Assembly (NCBI GenBank): GCA_040753915.1
Contig: JBFMDN010000005.1
Coordinates: forward strand, 62,001-126,000
Direction of reading: 5' to 3'
DNA: 64,000 bases
Origin: JBFMDN01 sp040753915
Lineage (GTDB): Bacteria; Desulfobacterota; Desulfomonilia; Desulfomonilales; Desulfomonilaceae
A model generated the notes under the pieces. The model did not search any database and was not told the origin of the DNA. It saw nothing but the letters and a program-made list of their open reading frames with translations. Numbering within the stretch: the first letter of the stretch is position 1; each line of letters starts with the position of its first letter. This document shows, piece after piece, positions 33,643 to 41,914 of the stretch. Both the position numbers and the translations under genes were made by a program.

Positions 33643-34827
33643 CTATGGGATCTCTGTTCCGAGGATAGTGACGTGTGCGTCCATATAGGTTCCACCGGTA
33701 CCCGTTTCAACGGCAAACCGTGCTCCTGGTACCTGTCGGGCACCCGCCTTGCCCATAAGCTGCCGGGCTGCTTCAACAACCAGCGCAACTCCGCCACCGG
33801 CTCCAGTATGCCCCTGAGAGAGCATACCGCCGTTGGTCGTGGTGGGAAGCCGTCCACCAGGCCACGTATCTCCAGCTAAGTGAAGCTCTCCGGCCTGTCC
33901 TCTATCGCAGAATCCCAACTCTTCCATGGTGATGATCTGGTAAATAGGGTAAGAATCGTAAATCTCAGCCACGTCGATGTCGTTGGGAGTAAGACCTGCC
34001 TCCAAGAAGGCGTCTTTACCTGCTTCTGCCCAACCGAATCGCGTTATGTCCCGCTCCTGGGAGAACACAAAATGTGTGACGCGGGAACCTTCCCCGAGAA
34101 AATAGACGGGCCGGTCGGTGATGTCCTTCGCCCTCTCCGCGGATGTCAAGATGAAGGCAGAGCCCCCATCGAAGAGCATGTTAGATTGTTTCGCACGCAA
34201 AGGCGTTGAGAGCACTTTAGATGCCAGAACGTCCTCGATGGTCAGTGGCTTTCGGAATACTGCATTAGGGTTGAGCTCAGCCCACTTGCGGTTGGAGACG
34301 CACACTGCCGCCATGTGCTCGTCCGTGCACCCCGTTTCGTATTGATACCGCATGGTCGTCAGAGCGGCGATGGAAGAATAGTGCTGGCCGTACGGCACCT
34401 CCCATTCCGCGGAGATTCCGGCGGTGGAAAAAAGATCTATACCTCCTTGAGCTGTCACCCCGGTTCCAAGACGGTCTGCGTGCACACATAGCACGTACTT
34501 GGCTATGCCGCTTTCGATGGCACTCCCGCCCAGCTTGAAGAAACAGCTCCCGCTCGATCCGCCGGCAAAGATCTGACAGTTGGTCTTCGCGTTCTTAAGC
34601 CCCAACTCCTCTGCAATTCTGCACGTGACGAGCTCCGTGTTGAATTGCGGACTGAACAGAGCCGCGGTGGGCATGACGAAGTCAATGAGATTCTTGTCAA
34701 TCCCTGAGTCCTTGATAGCCTGTCTGGCAGACTCGATGGCATGGTATATGGCTGCCCGTTCAGGAAACCGTCCGGTAGGAACCTCTCCGATCCCCACTAT
34801 GGCTATTTTACCTCGTAAGCTGCTCAT
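33643..34827 (-). CDS. thiolase-fold protein lacking the nucleophilic Cys, Ltp2-like aldolase candidate
   Basis: A 394-residue thiolase-superfamily protein. Where active thiolases have a Cys at the start of the nucleophile helix (ACASG or MCATA), this one reads FAGGSSGSCFF, without Cys at that place. The His motif EVHD is replaced by EIYDSY; GHTGAGGG is near the end. Loss of Cys, the Tyr substitution and the adjoining DUF35 gene are the traits of Ltp2-type retro-aldolases, which cleave beta-hydroxyacyl-CoAs with a tertiary hydroxyl. AGGAG supports 34827 over 34893. Confidence 0.78.
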   Translation of the reverse strand: MSSLRGKIAIVGIGEVPTGRFPERAAIYHAIESARQAIKDSGIDKNLIDFVMPTAALFSPQFNTELVTCRIAEELGLKNAKTNCQIFAGGSSGSCFFKLGGSAIESGIAKYVLCVHADRLGTGVTAQGGIDLFSTAGISAEWEVPYGQHYSSIAALTTMRYQYETGCTDEHMAAVCVSNRKWAELNPNAVFRKPLTIEDVLASKVLSTPLRAKQSNMLFDGGSAFILTSAERAKDITDRPVYFLGEGSRVTHFVFSQERDITRFGWAEAGKDAFLEAGLTPNDIDVAEIYDSYPIYQIITMEELGFCDRGQAGELHLAGDTWPGGRLPTTTNGGMLSQGHTGAGGGVALVVEAARQLMGKAGARQVPGARFAVETGTGGTYMDAHVTILGTEIP

Positions 34828-34894
34828 GCTTTTCTCCTGTGTCCCGTTTGTGCTTCTGTTCCTGCTCCGCTGTGAGGGAGGAAAAGCAGGCAAA

Positions 34895-36040
34895 TCACAA
34901 CCCCAATTGCTTGCCTATAATGTTTTTCTGTATCTGGGATGTTCCACCGCCTATGGACAAGATTAGGACATCTCGCAGATACCTTTGGGCGTCATATTCC
35001 ATGGTATAACCGTAGCCACCGAGGATCTGGACGCCCTGAAGGGCAATCCTCTTGGCCACCTCCGAGCAATAGTACTTGGACATGGACGTCTCCTTTATGC
35101 ATTCCATGCCCTCAGTCTCCTTCCATGCGGCATAGTAGGCGAGCCTGCGTGCAGCCTCGAGCTCTGTAGCCATGTCCACAAGCATGTGCTGTATGGCCTG
35201 GAACCTGCCTATTGGCTGACCGAACTGCTCTCGCTCCTTGGCGTAATTGAGCGCATAATCCAATGCCCCCTGGCCGATCCCCAGAGAGCACGCAGAAAGA
35301 AGGAGCCTCTCCTTGTTCAAGAGCCTCATCATCTGGTACCATCCTTGGTTCAGGCACTCCGGTCCGCCGAGGATATCGTCGGGGCTCACTTTTACGTCGT
35401 CGTAATTGACCTCGCATGTGTTCGAGCCCCTGTGTCCGACCATCTTTATGGACTTCGCGCTGTAGCCCGTTGATGTGCTGTCCACGAGAAAGACCGTGAT
35501 CCCCTTTGTCCGATGCTCTCCCGTACGCGTGTTGGTTACAATGATGTCCGCTATCCCTGCTCCGGTGATAAACATCTTGCTTCCATTGATTACGTAGAAG
35601 CCGTCACGGTATTCGGCGCGGGTTTTTATGTTTGCTGCATCCGAGCCAGCATCGGGCTCGGTTAGAGCGTATGCGAACTTGATGTCTCCGTTCACGAGCT
35701 TGGGCAGGTATTTTTTCTTCTGTTGGTCGCTTCCATTGAGACCGATGATATGGTTGCCGTACAGCACAATGTTGCCGGCAGCCCAGGCAAGCACCGGGAG
35801 CTTGCGGGCCAATTCCTCGAACATGATCATCTCTTCGATAACCGTCGCGCCCTGCCCTCCGTATTCTTCTGCGATGTTTATCCCCATGAATCCGAGGTCC
35901 GCCAGCTTCCCAAGCAACTCATGAGGGAACCGATCCTGTTCGTCTATCTCTCGAGCTACTTCCGAAGGGATCTCCTTTTCAGCGAACCGCCGAATGGTAT
36001 CCCTCAACATTTCCTGTTCCTCTGTGAATCTGAAATCCAT
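34895..36040 (-). CDS. acyl-CoA dehydrogenase
   Basis: A 381-residue FAD-dependent acyl-CoA dehydrogenase. FAD-binding motifs are YALTEPDAGSDAA and FITGAG; the catalytic base is the Glu in GYGYTMEYDAQRYLRD, the normal position for short- and medium-chain enzymes. Electrons would leave through ETF, which is not encoded in this window. AGGAG lies 8 bases before the ATG. It supplies the 2,3-enoyl-CoA for the MaoC or FadJ-type hydratases. Confidence 0.92.
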   Translation of the reverse strand: MDFRFTEEQEMLRDTIRRFAEKEIPSEVAREIDEQDRFPHELLGKLADLGFMGINIAEEYGGQGATVIEEMIMFEELARKLPVLAWAAGNIVLYGNHIIGLNGSDQQKKKYLPKLVNGDIKFAYALTEPDAGSDAANIKTRAEYRDGFYVINGSKMFITGAGIADIIVTNTRTGEHRTKGITVFLVDSTSTGYSAKSIKMVGHRGSNTCEVNYDDVKVSPDDILGGPECLNQGWYQMMRLLNKERLLLSACSLGIGQGALDYALNYAKEREQFGQPIGRFQAIQHMLVDMATELEAARRLAYYAAWKETEGMECIKETSMSKYYCSEVAKRIALQGVQILGGYGYTMEYDAQRYLRDVLILSIGGGTSQIQKNIIGKQLGL

Positions 36041-36081
36041 TGTTCACTCCTGTTGACGTATATGTTCACGTCCTCCTAAAT

Positions 36082-36993
36082 TCATCGGCGTGCATCCGGC
36101 CCTGGGGAAAGGGTCTTCATTAGCATTTCGCAGGTGGAGCTATACTCTTCCACCATCGATCGAATTACCTCGCCCGCGGGTTTGATCTCTTCGGTCTGGG
36201 CCACGCTCTTTCCCGCGCTCCAGAGGTCCAGCCACTTCTTGGACCCGATTTCGGGACGCTCCACAAAGTCCTTGATACTTGAGGCCAACCAGTTGGCGGG
36301 GTTGCCGGTTATCTCGGAACTACAGACGATATCTTCCGGCCCGGCATCCACCACCGCTTGCTTGTACGCAGGGAGGGCTCGAGACTCATGGGTTGCGATC
36401 AGCCGCGTCCCCACCACCACAGCGCACGCGCCCATTGCGATAGCCGCAGCCATCTGCACGCCAGTGCTCACCCCCCCTGCCGCCACCACGGGCAAGCCGG
36501 TCTTTCGTTTCAGGTATGGTACGAGCACAATGGTTGGGGTCGTACCGGAATGTCCCCCTGCCTCTGCTGCCACGGCAACAAGACCGTCGACTCCTCGATC
36601 CCTCGCCTTGAGCCCCTGTTCCAAAGAGACAACATCTGCGAACACCTTGCCCCCGTTGGCGTGCACGTCGTTGATGATCATGCGTGGGTCGCCCAGAGAG
36701 GTCAGGAAGAATTTCACGCCCCTGTCAAGGCAGAGCTTGAGCTGCTCCTTCCAGGGAAAACGGCCCGAAAGATGGATGTTGACCCCAATGGGCCTATCCG
36801 TCCGCTCTCTCACACGATTCAGGCAGGCTGCAAGGTCCTCGATAGTGCGGAAATTGGGCAGAGGGAAAGACCCAAGTCCGCCTGCTTGCGAAACCGCGGC
36901 GGTGAGCTCCTCGTACGAGATCAGAAACATGGGGGCGCCGATGATGGGAAAATCCACATCGATCATCCGTGTAAAATCGGTGACTATTTTCAT
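36082..36993 (-). CDS. FMN-dependent nitronate monooxygenase/FabK-family protein
   Basis: A 303-residue FMN TIM barrel. Landmarks are GAPMFLISYEELTAAVSQAG, PIGVNIHL, AEAGGHSG (catalytic-region His) and GLPVVAAGGVSTG...GACAVVVGTRL, the FMN phosphate site. The family includes nitronate monooxygenases, FabK enoyl reductases and several uncharacterised catabolic flavoproteins. In an anaerobe among acyl-CoA genes a reductase role is more plausible than an oxygenase. The ATG at 36993 is used; a TTG at 37002 is possible. Confidence 0.8.
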   Translation of the reverse strand: MKIVTDFTRMIDVDFPIIGAPMFLISYEELTAAVSQAGGLGSFPLPNFRTIEDLAACLNRVRERTDRPIGVNIHLSGRFPWKEQLKLCLDRGVKFFLTSLGDPRMIINDVHANGGKVFADVVSLEQGLKARDRGVDGLVAVAAEAGGHSGTTPTIVLVPYLKRKTGLPVVAAGGVSTGVQMAAAIAMGACAVVVGTRLIATHESRALPAYKQAVVDAGPEDIVCSSEITGNPANWLASSIKDFVERPEIGSKKWLDLWSAGKSVAQTEEIKPAGEVIRSMVEEYSSTCEMLMKTLSPGPDARR

Positions 36994-37060
36994 GGGGCTC
37001 AACCGTCCTCACATTCAATGCAGAATACTCGGGTTGGCAAGGGGAGCCGTGGCCAACACT

Positions 37061-38359
37061 TCAAAGCCGCTTCAGGATTTCCTCCGCTACGTCCTTTCCG
37101 CTGGCCACTGCCGAAGGCAATCCTGTTGTCCCGGAAAGCTTGGCCCCGTCCCCCGCGTTGTAGAGGTTCTCGATCGGTGTCTTTCGAGCAAGGTCCCTTC
37201 CAGGCCAACAGTGCATGCCGGGCCAGTCGCGGTGAAAGGTCCCGGTAAGCAAGATTTCGCCTCGCGTCCGGAAATCCGGTATGAGGTCTACGAGATCTTC
37301 CAGGCAGAGACTCAACTCCTCCTTGGCGTCTAGTGGCGGTATGGAGCTCCCAGGGCCACCTCCGACCAGAGTCAGATGCTTTCCTGGAGGTGCTAGCTCG
37401 GGGCACACTATGGTAGGCTGGTAGATCGCGTTGACTCGGCGGGCCCCTGTCACGAGTACGTGGTCGCCTTCGATGAGGGGCTCATTTGAGGCCACATGCA
37501 GGCACAGCAATGGTGCAGGGATCATGTTCAGCTCGACCAATCGCAGATATTCGCGGTCGAAATGCTCCTCACCTGCAAGCCGCACAGTGTCCCTTGGGCC
37601 GGCATTACTGATCACATGGGAAGAGCGGGCGACTCGTTCCTTTCCGTCATCGGCAAACAGCGCCCCCACGGCCCGTCCCTTCTCCACCAGAATTCTCCGC
37701 ACCCTGGCAGATGTCCTGATTTCGCCGTCGTTTTCTCTGATTACCTGTGCCAAAGCATTTGCAAGGGCCTGGCTTCCCCGGGGGGCGTAGCCGAAACGCT
37801 TGATCCCCGATAGAGCAGTGATGAAGCCGAAATACTCCGATACGGGCAATTCATCGGCATTGACCATCATGGTCGCTGCGACCATCGTCTGGAACACGTT
37901 TGTCACCGCTGGATTATTAGTATGCTGTGCCAGCCATTCTTTCAGGCTTACAGGCTCAAGCGCATCGATGCCTCGCACTGCCCGGGAAAATGCGCGGGAC
38001 ACACGTGCCACTTCCGACTCACTTTCCGAGGCAGCCGAAAGGAGGGTCTTCAGCCCTCCTTTCTCAGGAATGACGCATAGCTTACCGTTGACAAGATATC
38101 GCGGGCTGGAGGCCGGCCGAACGTCAAAATTGGCCCCGACCTTTTCAAAGACTTCCTGAACAACGCCACCGATTTCCACGCCTATCACACCGGTAGAGCA
38201 AGTGAACCCTTTGTAAGAAACGGTGGAGCATCTGCCGCCAAGCCGAGGCAATTCCTCCAAGACGAGCACCGAGCATCCCCGGATGGCCAGGAGTGCCGCT
38301 GCTGACAATCCACCCATTCCTGCCCCTATGACCACCACATCGACCCTGAAGTCAGTCAT
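37061..38359 (-). CDS. FAD-dependent oxidoreductase, phytoene-desaturase (CrtI) type
   Basis: A 432-residue flavoprotein with an N-terminal dinucleotide site (VVVIGAGMGGLSAAALLA), then LEELPRLGGRCST, and a C-terminal FAD segment (NLYNAGDGAKLSGTTGLPSAVASG). The family desaturates, isomerises or oxidises hydrophobic substrates; there is no carotenoid pathway here. It overlaps the ferredoxin gene at 38352 by 8 bp, which suggests that ferredoxin as its electron partner. The distant relative at 48014 is in the same run. Confidence 0.83.
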   Translation of the reverse strand: MTDFRVDVVVIGAGMGGLSAAALLAIRGCSVLVLEELPRLGGRCSTVSYKGFTCSTGVIGVEIGGVVQEVFEKVGANFDVRPASSPRYLVNGKLCVIPEKGGLKTLLSAASESESEVARVSRAFSRAVRGIDALEPVSLKEWLAQHTNNPAVTNVFQTMVAATMMVNADELPVSEYFGFITALSGIKRFGYAPRGSQALANALAQVIRENDGEIRTSARVRRILVEKGRAVGALFADDGKERVARSSHVISNAGPRDTVRLAGEEHFDREYLRLVELNMIPAPLLCLHVASNEPLIEGDHVLVTGARRVNAIYQPTIVCPELAPPGKHLTLVGGGPGSSIPPLDAKEELSLCLEDLVDLIPDFRTRGEILLTGTFHRDWPGMHCWPGRDLARKTPIENLYNAGDGAKLSGTTGLPSAVASGKDVAEEILKRL

Positions 38360-38534
38360 CGGTATGCCTCTCTTCGGAAGTCAGGGCCTCCACGGGGCAA
38401 TATGGCAGACAGGTTTGACAGTTCGAGCAACGATCGTCCACAACCGCCCAGCCGAAACACGCTATAGCCTCATCGGGACAGCTAGGTACACAAAGCGAGC
38501 ATCCCGTGCAGAGATCTTGCCTCACGGTTATCAT
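38352..38534 (-). CDS. 60-residue 2[4Fe-4S] ferredoxin
   Basis: A very small bacterial-type ferredoxin with two complete cluster motifs, CTGCSLCVPSCP and CSNCQTCLPYCP, in 60 residues. The frame opens at 38606, but the ATG at 38534 gives the compact clostridial-type protein. Its end overlaps the CrtI-type oxidoreductase gene by 8 bp, so the two are translationally coupled and it probably carries electrons to or from that flavoprotein. Confidence 0.88.
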   Translation of the reverse strand: MITVRQDLCTGCSLCVPSCPDEAIACFGWAVVDDRCSNCQTCLPYCPVEALTSEERHTDD

Positions 38535-38605
38535 CGACAATCCACATCCTGTCGTTTTCCGGGACGTCCGTGACAGGGTGTTAGCACGCCCCGGTATGGG
38601 TCGCA

Positions 38606-39820
38606 CTACTGTTGAGGGGTCTTCGGTTCCTTTATCGGGTCCACGATCACAAACTTCTTGTCCTTGGCGTCAGCCTTGAGCACCATGCTGGCGAAGCTGC
38701 TCACATGGCGCTTGGGACCGAAGGTAATGTTCGGACACAAACCACCCATGTCGAAGTTTTCTATGCTCTCCAGTCCCTTGACGTAAGAATCAGGGGTAAG
38801 ATCCCGGCCTGCTTTGCGCAACCCTTCCACCACTGCCGTAATGTACCCCCACGCTGCGAGATAGAGATAATCGGGGTACATGGGATTGCCCAGTTGCTGC
38901 TCATGGTTCCCGTACTTCTTGTTGATCTCCTTGGCCTGTTTCACCCCGGGCAAATCCATCCATCCTGGAGCATAAGGAGTCACGAGAAGATATCCATCGG
39001 CATTTTCCCCTGCGAGGGCAAAAAGAGGTGGCACGCCCGTGGTATTGTTTGAGATGAGATTGACATCCCACCCCATCTTGGCCCTTTCCTTGAGAATGGC
39101 TGCTGATTGAGGCAAATAGGTCCAGAGAAGTATCCAGTCCACCTTTGCCTCCTTCATGGCGTTCATCTGCGGCGAAAAGTCGATAGTTCCCATCTTGTAC
39201 GGTGCAGCGGCCACGATTTCCGTCTTCAGGAACTTCGCTGCTGCTTGAGCTCCTTCAAGACCTTCCCGGCCGAATCCATCGTCCTGGTAGATGATGCCGA
39301 TTCTGGCTTTCGGATTCTGCTCCATCACGTATTCAACAGCCCTGCAGGCCATGCTGTACTGAACTGTGTGGGGAACAAAAACCCACTTATTGCCTGGATC
39401 ATAGAATTTCTTATTTGCACCGTGGGGCATGAGTACTGCCTGATTCTCTTCGCACAGGGGCAGGATGGCGCTGGCTCCCGCTGATCCGAGGTTGAATCCA
39501 ATAGCAAAGGCTCCGTCTTTCAAAAGAACCTTTTTCGCAGCCTGGAGGGTGGTTGTCGGCAGAATTCCATTATCTTCGACAATGAGATTGATCTTGCGGC
39601 CATGAACACCGCCGGTGTCGTTGACCCAAGCCACGTAATCCCTGAACGCATCAGCAATGGGCGGTCCGCCGTACTTCCCTGGCCCTGACAGATCCACGAG
39701 ACATGCTATTGTCACTTCTTTGTCCGTGACTCCCCTCACCTCCGCCGCCCATACGACGAACGTCATGAGGAACAGCACTCCGACCGTCAATGCCGTCAAA
39801 ATCACGCCTTTTGTTCGCAT
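38606..39820 (-). CDS. Liv-type ABC transporter substrate-binding protein
   Basis: A 404-residue periplasmic binding protein (Peripla_BP_6) with a signal peptide cut near VVWA-AEV (about residue 26). The mature start RGVTDKEVTIACLVDLSG is close to that of the binding protein at 62246 and unlike that at 7397, so the second and third transporters are of one subfamily. The ATG at 39820 follows GGAGGAG closely. The ligand is not a confident call; the surrounding acyl-CoA genes suggest a carboxylate. Confidence 0.88.
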   Translation of the reverse strand: MRTKGVILTALTVGVLFLMTFVVWAAEVRGVTDKEVTIACLVDLSGPGKYGGPPIADAFRDYVAWVNDTGGVHGRKINLIVEDNGILPTTTLQAAKKVLLKDGAFAIGFNLGSAGASAILPLCEENQAVLMPHGANKKFYDPGNKWVFVPHTVQYSMACRAVEYVMEQNPKARIGIIYQDDGFGREGLEGAQAAAKFLKTEIVAAAPYKMGTIDFSPQMNAMKEAKVDWILLWTYLPQSAAILKERAKMGWDVNLISNNTTGVPPLFALAGENADGYLLVTPYAPGWMDLPGVKQAKEINKKYGNHEQQLGNPMYPDYLYLAAWGYITAVVEGLRKAGRDLTPDSYVKGLESIENFDMGGLCPNITFGPKRHVSSFASMVLKADAKDKKFVIVDPIKEPKTPQQ

Positions 39821-39924
39821 CACGCTCTCCTCCAGGTTTTGATGAATGGTCCCGAGCCAACCGAGACAACGGTCCCGGCATGAATGACTTCCGCGACGGG
39901 TCGATCAGGGGATCACTTGCACAC

Positions 39925-40962
39925 CTAGTATCGGAAGGGCCATGTCTTCCAGTAGGTCTTTGCCCTTCGATAGATTCCGGCGAGCCCCTGCGGTTCAAAT
40001 AAGAGCGCCAGCACAACTATGAGGCCGAAAATGCCAAGCTTCAGATCCACGATGAGGCCACTTAGCTTCGGATAGCTTTCCTTGAGAATGTCAGTCACGA
40101 GGACGATTCCGTGAGGAATTCCCGTAATGAGAATGGCCCCGAGCACTGCTCCGAGTATCGTCCCCAACCCCCCTAGTATGATCATGGCTATGTATGCTAT
40201 GGAAAGGGATAGGTCGAAGCTGCCCGGAACGATCCATTTCTGATAATGGGCAGTCAGAGCCCCTGCAATACCAGCGTAGAAAGAGCTGATCCCGAAGGCC
40301 ATAATCTTGTACTTTGCAAGCGGTATTCCCATGGCCTCCGCGGCTATGTCTCTGTCTCGGATGGCTATGAAGCTCCGCCCTATCTTGCTCCGAACAATAT
40401 TCTTCGCGCAAAGAGTCGCCAGAAATGCAAATCCAACTGCAACATAGAAGAAGTGCTGTTCCTTCGTAATGGAAACTCCAAGGACGGAGATCGGTTTTAC
40501 GCTAAGGCCCATGTCGCCCTGGGCAATGTCCCAGTGGAACAGGACATATTCCACGATGAATCCGAAGGCCAACGTGCCGAGAGCGAGGTAAAGCCCTTTC
40601 AACCGTAACGATGGCACGCCCACTATCATTCCGAGCAGAGCGGCCATGAACCCCGAAAGGGGCAGAGTCACCACGAAGGGGAGTCCCAAGTTATCGGCAC
40701 ACAGAGCCGTGGTGTAAGCACCGATCGCAAGAAACGCCCCATGCCCCAGGGAAATCTGGCCCGTGTATCCCACCAGCAGATTCAGCCCGAGGGCTCCGAT
40801 CACCGCTATGGCCATCTCATTGAGAATGCTTAGCTGGTATCGCGTTAGGATGTAAGGGCACAGCATGAGCAGGAAGACCAATATCCCAAGCCATACTTTT
40901 ACCCACAGGCTCTGCAGGATGGCCATGTCCTGTTCGTACGTCGTATGAAATTTGCCACCCAT
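39925..40962 (-). CDS. livM: Liv-type ABC permease, LivM subunit
   Basis: A 345-residue membrane protein with about nine to ten hydrophobic segments, the GLNLLVGYTGQISLGHGAFLAIG block typical in part of LivM, and GGLGTILGAVLGA as the coupling loop. The C-terminus KTYWKTWPF resembles that of the LivM at 60255 (RYWKSWPF), again linking the second and third transporters. Nine bases separate it from livH upstream. Confidence 0.9.
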   Translation of the reverse strand: MGGKFHTTYEQDMAILQSLWVKVWLGILVFLLMLCPYILTRYQLSILNEMAIAVIGALGLNLLVGYTGQISLGHGAFLAIGAYTTALCADNLGLPFVVTLPLSGFMAALLGMIVGVPSLRLKGLYLALGTLAFGFIVEYVLFHWDIAQGDMGLSVKPISVLGVSITKEQHFFYVAVGFAFLATLCAKNIVRSKIGRSFIAIRDRDIAAEAMGIPLAKYKIMAFGISSFYAGIAGALTAHYQKWIVPGSFDLSLSIAYIAMIILGGLGTILGAVLGAILITGIPHGIVLVTDILKESYPKLSGLIVDLKLGIFGLIVVLALLFEPQGLAGIYRRAKTYWKTWPFRY

Positions 40963-40971
40963 AGAGCCCCC

Positions 40972-41871
40972 CTACACCCTTTCCACTTTCTCTGAGCCAA
41001 AAATGCCCTGGGGCCTGATCATGAGAACGACGATCATGATCGCAAACGCAGCCACCTCCTTAATGTCGCCGAAGTGAAAACCGCCAATTACGGCACCACT
41101 CAGATAGTTTGCGGCAAGACCTTCCACTATTCCTACGAGCAACCCACCGACCACGGCCCCACGTATGCTTTCCATGCCGCCGAGGATTGCAGCGGACATC
41201 GCCTTGATCCCCGTGTGGCTCATTGAGAGACGAACAAAGCTTTGATCTGCGAGAAAGATCCCGGCCATCGCTGCTACGAGACCCCCGATAGCCCAGGCTA
41301 CCATGTGGATCCTATTGACGTTTATCCCCATGAGACTCGCCGTGTGCGGATCCTCTGCAGTTCCCTTCATCGAGACTCCGAGGAGCGATCGCGTGAAGAA
41401 CAGCGCGAATACCCCGATGAGAACGAGAGAAATCAACAACGTGTACACTGCCCCCTGGCCAATGACAGCACCTCCGATGAGCACGGTCTTGTCAGTAAAA
41501 GGCCCTCGAAGCGGATAGACATCGTGACCCCAAACGACACCGGCGACCGAGGTCAGGATGCTGGCGAGGCCCACGGTTATCATGATCGTGGAAAATATCG
41601 GCTCGCCTACCATTCTGCGAAAGAAGACCATTTCTACGACTGCGCCCAGGAGAGCCCCGAAAGCAATGGCCAACATGAAAGCAATGAAATAGGGAAGACC
41701 GTATTGCATAGCGAGGCTGTAACACACAAACGCTCCAATCATAGCGAGCTCGCCATGAGCGAAATTTAGTATTCCTGTCGACTTGAAGATGAGCACAAAA
41801 CCTAGAGCCAAGAGCGCATAGATGGCTCCCATTGACAATCCATTGAGAAGCACGCCGAAGATCTTTTCCAT
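40972..41871 (-). CDS. livH: Liv-type ABC permease, LivH subunit
   Basis: A 299-residue membrane permease. The N-terminal region has IYALLALGFVLIFKSTGILN followed by FAHGELAMIGAF, the LivH hallmark; GGMESIRGAVVGG is the coupling loop. AAGGA precedes the ATG. It pairs with the LivM gene nine bases downstream and lies 43 bases after an acyl-CoA ligase gene that interrupts the transporter set. Confidence 0.9.
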   Translation of the reverse strand: MEKIFGVLLNGLSMGAIYALLALGFVLIFKSTGILNFAHGELAMIGAFVCYSLAMQYGLPYFIAFMLAIAFGALLGAVVEMVFFRRMVGEPIFSTIMITVGLASILTSVAGVVWGHDVYPLRGPFTDKTVLIGGAVIGQGAVYTLLISLVLIGVFALFFTRSLLGVSMKGTAEDPHTASLMGINVNRIHMVAWAIGGLVAAMAGIFLADQSFVRLSMSHTGIKAMSAAILGGMESIRGAVVGGLLVGIVEGLAANYLSGAVIGGFHFGDIKEVAAFAIMIVVLMIRPQGIFGSEKVERV

Positions 41872-41914
41872 TACCGAATCCTTCAGGTAATAGTGTGTCA
41901 GTAGCCTGATACAC

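Noticed and set aside
36134..37333. 399-residue plus-strand frame
   Set aside because: It is antisense to the FabK-like and CrtI-like genes, whose motifs are clear; it has no motifs of its own.
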